Positions 51,401-61,603 of a stretch of 64,000 nucleotides of DNA are shown one piece after another. Location: assembly GCA_964036155.1 (NCBI GenBank), contig OZ038422.1, forward strand, positions 23,893,201 through 23,957,200, read 5' to 3'. Position numbers and translations under genes: made by a program. Source of the stretch: Diploscapter coronatus (taxonomy: Eukaryota; Nematoda; Chromadorea; Rhabditida; Rhabditidae). The first letter of the stretch is position 1; every line of letters begins with the position of its first letter. A model generated the notes under the pieces. That model ran no database searches. It was not told the origin of the DNA and saw nothing but the letters and a program-made list of their open reading frames with translations.

Positions 51401-54400
51401 GTCTAGTAATGAGTAAAATGGGGATGTTTTATAGAAAAAAAAAGTTTGCACCTTGTTACAATTATCTGTTGTTAACAGTTTTTGAGTTCTATTTAATACC
51501 TGCTAAATGTATGAAACATACACGATCATGTTGATTGATAAATTATGAAACAGTTAAATTCGAGAACTTAAGAATCGTTACATTATTTGTTATTGGAATC
51601 AGAATTGAAAATGTAGTTGCCATTTCTAAATTCCTGAAACATTCATTCTTTCCATTTTGTATATTGAAGCCTAATAAGTCTAAATCGGGGGCTGAGATAA
51701 GATTAGCTTTGCGATAAATAAAGCGCTTAGCAATTCTGCAAAGCCCCATCACGCTACGCCATAACTCCTAATTGAAGTGCGCATATTCTAATACCTTACA
51801 AATAAATCCGTAGCGATTCGTAATTCGCTATATATCAAAGCACCGAGTTTCACCCATTTAAGACTAAAAATCTCGATCGAAGCGCGCGCGCGCGTAAATT
51901 GATTAGAATCCACTTTCTAAGCGGATTAAGAAATTATTGAGAATTCGAGACCTGGATGGCAATTTGATGGAAATGTGCAAATATTTACTCGACGAAAAAT
52001 ATTCTCAGTTCCCTCAAAAATCCATTTCCCGAGAAAGTTTGAAAATGAAGATGAATTCAAGAACCCTGGAAAAATAAGCGAAGATAATGGTATCAATTTT
52101 ATGTTGAAATTTCAGGATGCTCAGTAACAGATGGTCTGTGCGAAGACGGGGAGTATTGTTTTCCAGGTAAACTTATAATTTTTCGATACAGAATTTAAAG
52201 AAAAAAATAGATAAATGTAATAAATTTAAGACTTATATTTTCCGTAAAAAAAAAAATAAACGGTTTACAATAATACTGCTTTCAGACGGAGTATTTGGTC
52301 AATGTTATTCCGAAGCTAGCGGTGCTTCCCAACCAACAGTTCTCAACAGCCTCAACGATAATCAGCTAGAACTATTGCAACTAGAGCTCAAACGGTGATT
52401 TTCCTTGAAATATAAAAATAGCCATAGAATTTCAGATTATCCGTCACCGGCAATGACTGGCTCGATGATCGAACGCAATGTGTCATGGCCTACTTCAAGC
52501 TGTCGATGGCTTATGGGTACTGAAATTTAACAAAACATACATTTTGAAAGCTATTCGAGAATGAAGAACAGGAAACGTTTTTTTTCCACATTTCTTACTA
52601 TCGTTACAACCTTACTTATCGCTAATTATAAAGTCCGTCATGACTCATGAGGACATTTGCAGATTGTAGAAAGAAAGAAAGAAAGAAAATTTTGGAACAA
52701 TTCCACAAATTTCAGACTCCAATACGACCCCGAATTCTGCAGCGTTCGAAACCCGGCCAACATCTGGGCACTCATCCAGCTGATCGACCTCGGCCTGAAC
52801 GGCATCGACGAGCCACTCGAGGAGCCCGCCGAAGTGGTTGAAGTTGTTCCTGCATCAGCGGTCGAAAGTGAAGGTGCCTATCTCGTCGGCAATCCGCAAG
52901 GTACGGGTACTCACAGAAGATTGAACCCTGAGCTAAAAATTTTGGAAGTAGTAGCTCATTTTAATCCAAAATTGAAATGGTCGACAATTTCTAAGAGTAA
53001 TTGCATCGTAGCATCGCTTTATGCAAAATAGCAAAAAGGGTTGCTAGAAATGAAATTCTTTTAATGCTATTTCGTAAGCAAAACCGATATCACATCGAAT
53101 TTAGCGTAAATAAATATGAATGTAATTGCAGAAGAAGACGAACTAACCATCGTTCCCCTTGTAGTAGAGACCGATGGTACCGAAGATGAGCTGCCAGAAG
53201 AGGAGATCCAAGAGATCCTCGACCAGCTGAAAGAGCCTGAACCAGAAGAAGCTGCTGAAATGCTCGAGGCCATCTCAGAACTGCCAACAGATGACGACGA
53301 CACCATCGACAAGTACACCGAAATGATCCTCAAAGGACAGAGCGTCGATCTAGCTGGACTCACGGACAGCCAACTGAATCAGGTAAGAAATTTATGTCAA
53401 GGATACTGAAATAACAAACTTTCAGCTCCTGAGCCGATTGGTGGTTCTGAAAGAGCAAGCGACAGCCCAGAAAGAGACAGCAGAAATGGCGCTGAAAGGC
53501 GAAGCCGAAGAAGCAGCGCCGCTCGACGCTCTGACAGGTGATCAGGCAGAAGTGCTGAAGAAGGACGCAGAAGAGCTGGGCGATATCAGACTCGGTCTCG
53601 ACAACGTGCCGCACAAAATCGTCAAAGGCGGAAACTCTGCCATCTCGAGAGTCGTCGGCAATCGCGTCTATCTCAAGGTCTGTGTTATTTTCGATGGATA
53701 TGAATCCCCGGAATTGTCTAGTGACAATTTATTTTGAAGTGAAAAAACTCTGAAACGTATTTCGAGTTGATGTTCTTCAAAATAAAATTTAGATACAGTA
53801 AACAAACAATATTTTAGCATTGAAATTTATTTTAAAAATCTTATTTAGGTGAACGTGAAGCAGGAAGAGCAACTCTATCCACTGATCGAGTTTCTGCAGA
53901 AGACCATCGCCTTGCCGAACGACTTGATCTTTGACGATTTCCAGTTCGAAAACGGTCAGCTGTCCATGCGCATCAGTCGATTCGAAGGTGCCAAGCCCAA
54001 GTCTGCCAAGAGGATCGACACTGTAGGAAATTAAAAATGAAACTTATCTTCATCCTATTCTAAATAATCATAAAAAAGGTATCGGAAATTCAAGTATATT
54101 TCTATTCGTTTCAGGTCGAAGGCGTAGCTCAAGCCGTCTACAAGCGACGAAAGGACATCCAACGACTCTCTGGAGCAGAAGTGGCTGAGACCGGAATTGG
54201 CATCGGCGAGGACTCGCTGCCGGTTGAGTCGACCGACCGAGACTGGATCTTCATGCCTGTACTCTTCATCTGTGCCTTCACTATCACGGCTCTTCTCTCG
54301 GTTCTTGCGGTAATCAAAATAGTTGATCGTCATTGAAATGATTGCTTTAAATTCAGGTCCACTTCGTCCGCCAACGACGTCACTACAAAAACAATCTCGC

Positions 54401-56142
54401 AGCGATGACGGAAAACATAGAGGGCAAAGGATCCCTGGCGTATCAAGAACTCTGCCGACAGAGGATCAGCTCGGATCCAGGAGTGCAAGCCGCTGGACGA
54501 GCCTCGAAGAGCTCATCCACCAGCAGTTGGTGTGAGGAATCGGGCACTGCGCCGTCGCTAGACATCTCGACTGGACACGTCATTCTCAACTTCCTGCAAG
54601 AGCATCTGTCAGGTAGTACACTTTATCCTGAATTGGCGTCTTATTCCATTAGCAAATTTATTCAAGTTGGGGAAAATTGGTGCATTTGTAATTTTCAGAT
54701 CCATCAAAAATCGAAGCCCAATGGGAGTCCATCAAGAACTACCGAGACGAGACGAAGACAACGATCACCGCCAACAGCCATCCAGAGTCGAATCGAGCAG
54801 TCAGGCCGTACGACGAGAACATCGTGCCAGTCGAGTCGTGGAAGGAGGACGAACAACTCTATCTCAACGCTAGCTTCATCTATGACGATGATCCAAGGTA
54901 GTTTTTTCACATCATCATCCTCCTTCAAAGAGGATATCCCCGAGGATTCTTTTCCTGAAATTCCCCTGAATAGATCAAGTTTCAAAACATTCTTAGATTT
55001 GATGCAAGAAAAGAACAAAGTTTAGAGTCACTATTGGGAAGTTTGAACAAAATTTCGAAATATTCCAGACAAGCCGTCTACATCGCATCACAGACGCCAG
55101 CCACGTCGGAGATCGCCCAGTTCTGGCAAGCAGTTTGGCAACATGGCGTCTGCCTAATCGTCAACCTGACATCGCCAGAAGAAAGCCGCCAAGAAAAGAC
55201 CTACTGGCCGGAATCTGGCTCGGAAGTCCACGGTCCATTCGAGGTACTCGCAGAAAACACTTTGTGAAATATGCAAATACTGAATGAACATTTTCAGATC
55301 CACCTCGTGTCTGAACATATCTGGTCCGACGACTATCTCGTTCGATCGTTCTATCTCAAGAACCTGCGCACCAGCCAGACTCGCACCATCACGCAGTTCC
55401 ACTATCTGTCATGGAAGAAGGACGGAACACCAACCTCGCCGAAGAGTCTGCTTGAATTCAGGAGGTACACAACTTGAAATTTCGTGAAATTCAATCAAAT
55501 TGTGATTTTCAGGAAAGTCAACAAGTCCTATCGAGGCCGATCATCGCCAGTTCTAGTGCATTCTTGGGATGGAGCGGGAAGGACAGGCGTCTACTGCACA
55601 GTCGACATGCTATGTGCTCGACTTCTCAGAGGCGTCAAACAACTCGACGTCGTCGCGTCCGTCGAACATCTCAGAGACCAACGAGAAGGTACTAGAACTT
55701 CGTGCATGAATCTATCGAATAACGAACAAATTTAAAAACATAATGATGGTTTTGTCCGGTACTACTTTTATTAACGATAGTACTACGATACTATTTGTAT
55801 CAATTGCCTTTCTATGCATTTTTAGAGTGTTTAGAGCATATTCGCTTTTGATCCTAAGTTTCTACGGTTATCAGATGAAGAGTTATATTACGGTTTAAAA
55901 AAGTCGAATTTTCTGGAAGTTGATGAATTGAAAAATAGAAACCCCGAGGTTCCTATTAGAGAAAATGCAGTATAAATGAAAAACCTACGGAATTAAAGGC
56001 CGAACTTGATTACAGCCCCAATATGCTAAAAGCATCTTCAATGATTACAATTTCAGGCATGGTTCAAACGAGCGAGCAATTCAAACTGATCTACGGCTGC
56101 GTGGCACAGGAAATCAACGCCCTCATCAAGTCTTTGCCATAG
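42400..56142 (+). CDS. ida-1: IDA-1 / IA-2 (PTPRN) type receptor pseudophosphatase
   Basis: A dense-core-vesicle membrane protein of neuroendocrine cells. Exons: 42400-42517, 52116-52166, 52286-52394, 52436-52516, 52716-52900, 53132-53382, 53426-53677, 53849-54022, 54115-54309, 54357-54612, 54699-54897, 55069-55243, 55298-55464, 55513-55688, 56057-56142. Exon 1 encodes a signal peptide ([15 protein letters not shown]) and ends in phase 1, matching exon 2. Then come the RESP18-like Cys module (CEDGEYC, DGVFGQC), an acidic Glu-rich ectodomain, a membrane-proximal module, a membrane span ([20 protein letters not shown]), the tail motifs [14 protein letters not shown] and LDISTGH, and the PTP domain ([27 protein letters not shown]). 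The PTP loop reads [10 protein letters not shown]: the catalytic Cys is Ser, and the WPD loop is SWKKDG. Without both residues it cannot be an active phosphatase. It ends INALIKSLP. Confidence 0.93.
46844..47325. other. block with overlapping open frames on both strands
   Basis: A 154-codon frame on + (46844-47308) and a 138-codon frame on - (46909-47325) overlap almost entirely. They are the longest uninterrupted frames in this intron. The block is less AT-rich than its surroundings, which alone lengthens open frames. Neither product shows a domain or signal peptide that I recognise. Possibly an old insertion. Confidence 0.25.
50160..50400. promoter_or_regulatory. candidate enhancer or alternative promoter in ida-1 intron 1
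   Basis: A GC-richer island with GGGGGCGTGGC (50187-50197), a CRE-like TACGTCA (50308-50314) and a TATA-like ATAAATA near 50331. It lies 1.7 kb before exon 2. No coding exon with a signal peptide follows it, so an enhancer is more likely than a promoter for a full-length product. Confidence 0.3.
51882..51894. repeat. (GC)n dinucleotide tract
   Basis: An uninterrupted alternating GC run of 13 bases in otherwise AT-rich intron. Alternating GC is the classic Z-DNA-prone sequence, though this run is short. Confidence 0.8.
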
Positions 56143-56970
56143 TGAAGTGAAAATGATAAGATCGAGATATCATTCAAGCTGACGAGTTCTGTAGATTGTT
56201 GAAATTTGCTCCATTGAGAATAATCGTCAAGAAGTTTCTGAATAGAGCAGATTTCGAGTTTCGTCAGTTTTTGTCGCTTGATTGATAAATCATTGAAATA
56301 TCCAGTATCATCAAAGAACTTTCATGCAAATATCAATAAGATCGTACACCATTGACGAGAGAGAACGATGTATTTATCTACTTGTATATCATTAGATCCG
56401 TCTCATTTCTTTATTGGTCCTAGACAAATTTTCCATGACTTATAAATAATTCCCCATGTCAAAATTCCTTCTTCAAAAGTGCTCTGAATTGTCATTTTTG
56501 AGATCATCAGATTTTTTGTTTTCCTTTTTGCCATCTAAGTAATTGTTATTTGATTTTAAAATCTACACACCGCTTATAATTCTAACACACATTGACCATT
56601 TTGAGATCCTTTATAAATATAAATTCATTTGTTATGTATCATTTTTGTTTTATATGAAAGCGAAGCATGAGAAATGAATTTTTCCAACAATACTCTTATC
56701 GTCGAAACTCAATGCACAACATGCATGCCATCGTAACGTCTTCATCGTCGTAAAGTCGTAAATTGAAATGAACTATTTCTTGAATTATATGAAAAAATCC
56801 CATTATTTTTATCAAATGATAAGTCATTAGTGAGTTTGCAATAATTGTGATGAAATATTTCCCGAAAGCGAAATTCGTTGCCGAGAAAATCCGAGGTAGC
56901 TTTATTAAAGTCTGAAGTTACTTTTCGGAGGATAAATATCATTTTGAGAAATTCGTTCATCGACGAGACT
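56143..56970. other. convergent intergenic region
   Basis: Lies between the 3' ends of ida-1 (+) and the LHFPL-like gene (-). It is AT-rich and contains only short open frames. No RNA gene or repeat was recognised; the 3'UTRs of both genes should lie here. Confidence 0.5.
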
Positions 56971-57816
56971 TCACAAATAATGTTCCTGCGTGGTTGGGAG
57001 CGGTTCATACGGCTTGGCTCGATCCACAGCCAACTTGCCCAAAACGGGGCATGCGATTGATATCATGCAACAGACGGCTGATACTGCATAGGCCCATCCG
57101 ATTCTAAATTCAACTATTTTAGCACGAATGACAAATTTTTATCTTATCCACCTGCAGTAGGAAGATCTCAATAGCTGTGGAATCGTGCAGTCGATATCGC
57201 TCATGTCCAACGGAACAGCGAAGAACCCGATAGCCATTATGGCGGCGAAAATTGATATTTTTATGAAAGTACAAGGAATCTCAATCAGAGTTGTTGAGAA
57301 AGCACTGGTTTCATTCCCAGAATTTTTTTTTCAAATTTAATTCAGCAACAATTCTGATAATATTCGCAGTGATAATCAATTGGAAATTCAGTAAAAATTG
57401 AGATAGGGTTAAAGAAGTAATCAATCGCACCTGAGAATATTTGCGCATAGCTAATCATCTCATAGTAGTGCGGCTTGTTCTTCTGGCATGACGCGAAGCA
57501 GAGAAGGATTGTCGACAGGAAGAAACAGGCACTTCCCAAAGTATGAGCAGCGAAGGCCGTCAAGGACGAGAATGGCCGCAGAACGCAATCTGATGGGAAG
57601 CATACCGCGAATAAGCCCTGCAATGAATTTGTTAGGGAAAATATTTCTATACGTGAATCTCTTGAAACTACTCACCAGCACATTTTGACCGTTAACGATC
57701 CAGTCCGGCTGTGTAACAACCAATAGCTGTATCAGCGAAATCGAGATGGATAGAAATAGCCAGATTAGTGCAATCATTGTCATAGAGATACCATTAGCAG
57801 CTTTATAAATTGCATC
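56971..57816 (-). CDS. LHFPL tetraspan-like membrane protein
   Basis: Four-span claudin-superfamily protein related to LHFPL proteins, some of which partner ion channels in vertebrates. Exons: 57676-57816 (first span, LIWLFLSISISLIQ, then TQPDWI as in the family's QPYWI), 57431-57617 (GLFAVC plus second span AFAAHTLGSACFFLSTILL), an exon ending at 57152 (third span FAAIMAIGFFAVPLDMSDIDC, like the family's FPDGWDSDEV) and 56971-57103 (IGWAYAVSAVCCMIS, matching the family's WAY motif, then a short tail). The acceptor of the third exon is unresolved: exon 2 ends in phase 1, but no AG in the right phase lies before the conserved stretch. The open frame continues upstream to the acceptor at 57817, so a further 5' exon may exist; otherwise the Met at 57783 is the start. 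Confidence 0.7.
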
Positions 57817-59493
57817 CTAAAAATTGAAATGTTTAGAAAGAAGAAGAATAGTTTTACAAAGGGCTTGAGAATGGGACGAAAATCTCAAATAACAGATATT
57901 ATCTGCAAGGTAAAGTAAATTTACGTAGCGAATATGTTATGAAACATCAAATGACCGAGTGAGGCAACGAATTTCGTAATTTCTAGTTCAGGAGTTATAT
58001 TTGGAGAAGTGGTCAGTGATAAAAGCATGCGGGACAAAGAACGCCTAATTTAACCTTCAGAGAATAGGAATCACATTTAGGTTTGAAGATGCAAAAAAGT
58101 GAACTAGTTCTTCTGAGATGATGATGATAGAAGGGGTAAATGTGGAAACGAAAGTGAACAGCAATGGGAAATTTAGTAATGACCGAAGGCTAGTCTTTGA
58201 ACTAAGAAATGAAAAGTTCTTCAAAAATAATCAAGTTCGCAAAGTTCAAAATATTTCTAAAACTAACAGTCTTTGCTTCTACAAATAATAAATTTCGAAA
58301 CACTGATGAAAATGACAAAATAAGGAAATATACAAGTCTTTCCAGAAGTAAAATCTTCTCAAATTTCAAATGATCCAAGGAACTGGACAAAACCAATTCT
58401 TTTACGAATGATGAATTTCGTAATGCATCGCGAACATTTTCAAGTACAAATGTAGTGCAATAGAGCTAATCCTTGGACGATTTATTAGCCAAACATAGAA
58501 ACATGGAAGCTACATCTCTTCCTGTTCGCTTGAAGAATGAATGAAGTCCTATCTCTCCTGGCCGAGGGAGAAAGTGCCAAGCTGACTTCTCAAATGACAG
58601 GAAAGGATGAAGCTCCTTGGCCTAGAAGACTAGAAGAAGACGAATTCATACAAGATAGCCATCTCTTTAGGGGGCTTTCTCTAAAATCCTTTCTTTCTCT
58701 CCTTTTTCTCCCAGAATGAGTCAAAGTGTCTCCAGCAAAGAGCCACTGGCTATTTGCCCTTTCTCCTCCCAAAATTCGCGTAAGTCCATTGGGATTTCTA
58801 ATTTATGTGCCGTGTGTGGGGACAATTGAGGAAATGGGATAAGGCAGGATAGGAGAGGGGAGAAAGACAAAGACATCCCACTAGGGTTAAAGGATTACCA
58901 TTTGAAAGAAGCGCCAGAAACAGCCAAGAATTTGCATACCAGAGTAGGACAAACCCAATTCCGCCACATGGCATTGTGTAATGAATACAGAAAGAATGGG
59001 AGAATATTTGAAAATCACCTAATATTCGGCTTAAAATTCATGGATCTTTAGAATATTATAATTCTGCTATATGACATAGAGCAGTGAATGCTGAAACTAA
59101 AAATGACGAATTTAGGGATTTGGTAATTTTGAGACTTTGAGTTTGAAATTCGTTAATTTTTGGAGCATCATATCAGTGGAATACGAAATCATGAGTTTTG
59201 AAACTTGAAAATAGTTTTTTTCTCATTATCTCAAATCTAATAAACCTGTTTTTGTAGTTTTAAAACAATCATTTCAAAAATGATTGTTCCGGTAGTCTCG
59301 GCGGTAACTCAAAACCCAGCAAAAGCGTTATTTCACACCTCATTTGACAAACGCAGAGCGGGAACACCTCGAATCGCCAAATTCTCGCACAAAAACTGAA
59401 AAATGCATGTTGCCCATTTTCAAGGCTCCACTATTGAGCTAGGACATTGTTTCGGCATTATGTAGGATTTTCACCAGAAATTCGTCGATTTTA
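57817..59493. other. divergent intergenic region
   Basis: Lies between the LHFPL-like gene (-) and the CX gene (+) and should hold both promoters. A Ser-rich minus-strand frame around 58590-58650 could be an upstream LHFPL exon, but its donor (GTCATT) is poor and it is not called. The block 58500-58900 is somewhat less AT-rich. Nothing else was recognised. Confidence 0.4.
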
Positions 59494-60431
59494 ATGGGCC
59501 ACTCAAGATTCGCTACAGTCATCGTACCGACTTTGTTAGTGATATTTCTATGCATCCATTTCGTGCCTCAAATATTCACGGACTATAAAATACCCAGCGA
59601 AAAATACGAGAGTAAATCAATTTCACTAACCACTGGTGAAAGGTACAAGTTTAGGTAAGTAGAATTTTATTTTAGGAAAGTAGTTATATTAGCATAACTG
59701 CGTACGAGAGAGCCTAGTTTTTATTTTAAAACTCCTCGGGTGTTCGGGAATCTCCGTTCCGTTTCAGAAACTTTTCCTTACGTTTTCAAACAACTTTTAG
59801 GAAACCTCCGAACTTCGATAAGTTTGCCAAGGACATGAAATCTATCGTATATTCCGAATTCCGAGATTACCTCTACAAAACCGAACCGAAAAATCACTAC
59901 GCGATTCTGTACCCGGACAAAGGATTCATTTTCGCGAATCGAGTTTACTTTTGGGCTCAGAAATATTTCGTCCCACAGGAAAATTTGACCAACGTCTGCC
60001 AATATCCAATCGATGAAAACAACACAGAGTTTAGGAATGTAAGCTGAATTCGTTTCATGTAAAAGCTGAATGGTCTTCATTAATTCCAAGTTCTAGGTTA
60101 AATTTTTGAACGGAGCACCTTTGAGGAAGATCCTATGGGCATGTGCTGAGCATCAGGTCAATCGTGTTTCCAGGAAGAAAAGTTGACGATGATCATTTTA
60201 GCAGTGCTGTGACTACGATTGCTGTCATGATATGGAACCAGTAAGAAGAATGACACGATATATGTTCGTTTAATCCTAATCATTTTCCTAAGATTATTTT
60301 AAATTTGAAGATTGACATTTATTTGCGCTATCATCGTTCTGTGCATCATCGCCAGTTTTGTCCTCGGAGAATGCAAGAAATTCCATCGATGTGGAAGCTA
60401 TTCAATTTGTGAAACGAAATATCAAAGTTAG
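59494..60431 (+). CDS. CX-module transmembrane protein
   Basis: CX modules are extracellular Cys-rich domains found in many nematode membrane proteins of unknown function. Exons: 59494-59654, 59801-60038, 60097-60156, 60202-60263, 60311-60431, giving 213 residues. The N-terminus is an uncleaved anchor or signal peptide (VIVPTLLVIFLCIHF). The CX module follows: NRVYFWAQKYF, NVCQYPI, then KILWACAEHQQCCDYDCC, the typical Trp-x-Cys and double-Cys ending. The last exon is a membrane span (TFICAIIVLCIIASFVL) and a short Cys-containing tail ending ETKYQS. The obvious donor after exon 4 (GTAAGA at 60241) leaves the last exon out of frame; a weaker donor 23 bases on (GTTCGT at 60264) restores it and is chosen here. 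Confidence 0.75.
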
Positions 60432-61603
60432 ACTTTCAAAAATCTACTAACAAGAGAAAGTTTAGCCATCAACGAAGGAAATTCAGTGACGATCTTAGAT
60501 ATTGAAGAACGATATAACAACTCGTGAAAATTGTTTCATAATATATTTTTATGGCAAAAGATGAACATGGATATAAACTTCAAGGCATGAAATTATTCAG
60601 GAATAAAGAGTTATCCCACTTACATGGGTCAAGGGAATTTTTTAATGTCGCAAATTTTCAATTTTTTCAAAATAAAATAAAAAAAAAAAAATTCATAACT
60701 TTTCATGAATGGCATAATCGGGATTTTATTTGGCAGATATCTATGATATATCAACCTTATTATGTGTACTAATTTTAACCGAATTGATACAGTAATTTAG
60801 TGAGTCAGTCATGCATCCAAAAATAATCCTTGTTTCTATACTTTCGAGCGTCACTGTATTTTAAAATTATAATTACATTTTTTTTGAAAATTTGTTCTAC
60901 CTTTCAATCGATCGGCACCAGCAAAACTTTTCCAGAATTTCCAACAGAAAAGGATTTTCGCTAGAACCGTTGTTCGTGCGTCACAAAACTAAAAAACCAA
61001 CCGAATTTGCATAAATGATATTTCTCCCAAAGTTATTGTAATCACTGAAAGTTGAAAATAGCACAGGGTTCGACATAAAATGCTCTACGAACCTTATCAA
61101 TGGAGACGGAGCCTGCTCCCTTGACTTAATTATAAAAGGGGGTCTCTTTTTTCTGCGAAGATAGTCCATTTTATCTTTGAAATCAATTTCGTGCTTTATC
61201 CATCGTGCTATTTGAATTACCCAATCAATTAACGTTTGTTATCTCCAATCTAACACCATCCAATCTCTTTGTTCTTGAATACACTTTGATGAATCGCCGA
61301 GAGCTAAAGACCTTGATAACTCCAATTTGAGCTCGATCTTTCGATTCCCCATTCATCTTTCCATTAGAGCTTTTCCCTCTTATCAAGACACCTCGAAATT
61401 CACGCTCATTTGTTTTTGCTCCAGACTTAGACAAATATTGTAACCAAAATCGTGTTCATATAAATTCTGATTTTTGATAACAGCCTATCAGTTAGTGATA
61501 ATAAGTCTTTTAGTTTATCAATATATTTGCAGAACTACCCCGTAGTTTCAAAACAGAATTATTTCATTAAAAATCTATCAGTCATAAATAAAACAATTTC
61601 AGA
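60432..61603. other. intergenic region with a Tc1-like end
   Basis: AT-rich. The strand-reversed end TACAGTGACGCTCGAAAG is present at 60841-60858 and resembles the MITE terminus at 30364, but no partner repeat was found nearby. A TTTCAG at 61597-61602 ends one base before the next ATG. Confidence 0.4.

Larger units (their letters stand above)
42518..52115 (+). other. 9.6 kb first intron of ida-1
   Basis: The donor GGTAAGT at 42518 and the acceptor TTTCAG at 52110-52115 join in matching phase, so the stretch is read as one intron. It is mostly AT-rich. It contains a less AT-rich block with long open frames on both strands (46844-47325), a GC-richer block with a GGGGGCGTGGC box and TACGTCA (50160-50400), a (CA)n tract and a (GC)n tract. 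No complete gene was recognised. First introns of this size often carry enhancers. Confidence 0.6.

Noticed and set aside
53067..53363. Serine-rich 98-codon frame on the minus strand
   Set aside because: It is the mirror of the Glu-rich ida-1 ectodomain exon on the + strand.
60551..60772. 73-codon frame after the CX gene
   Set aside because: AT-rich, includes a poly-A run and shows no domain or splice context.
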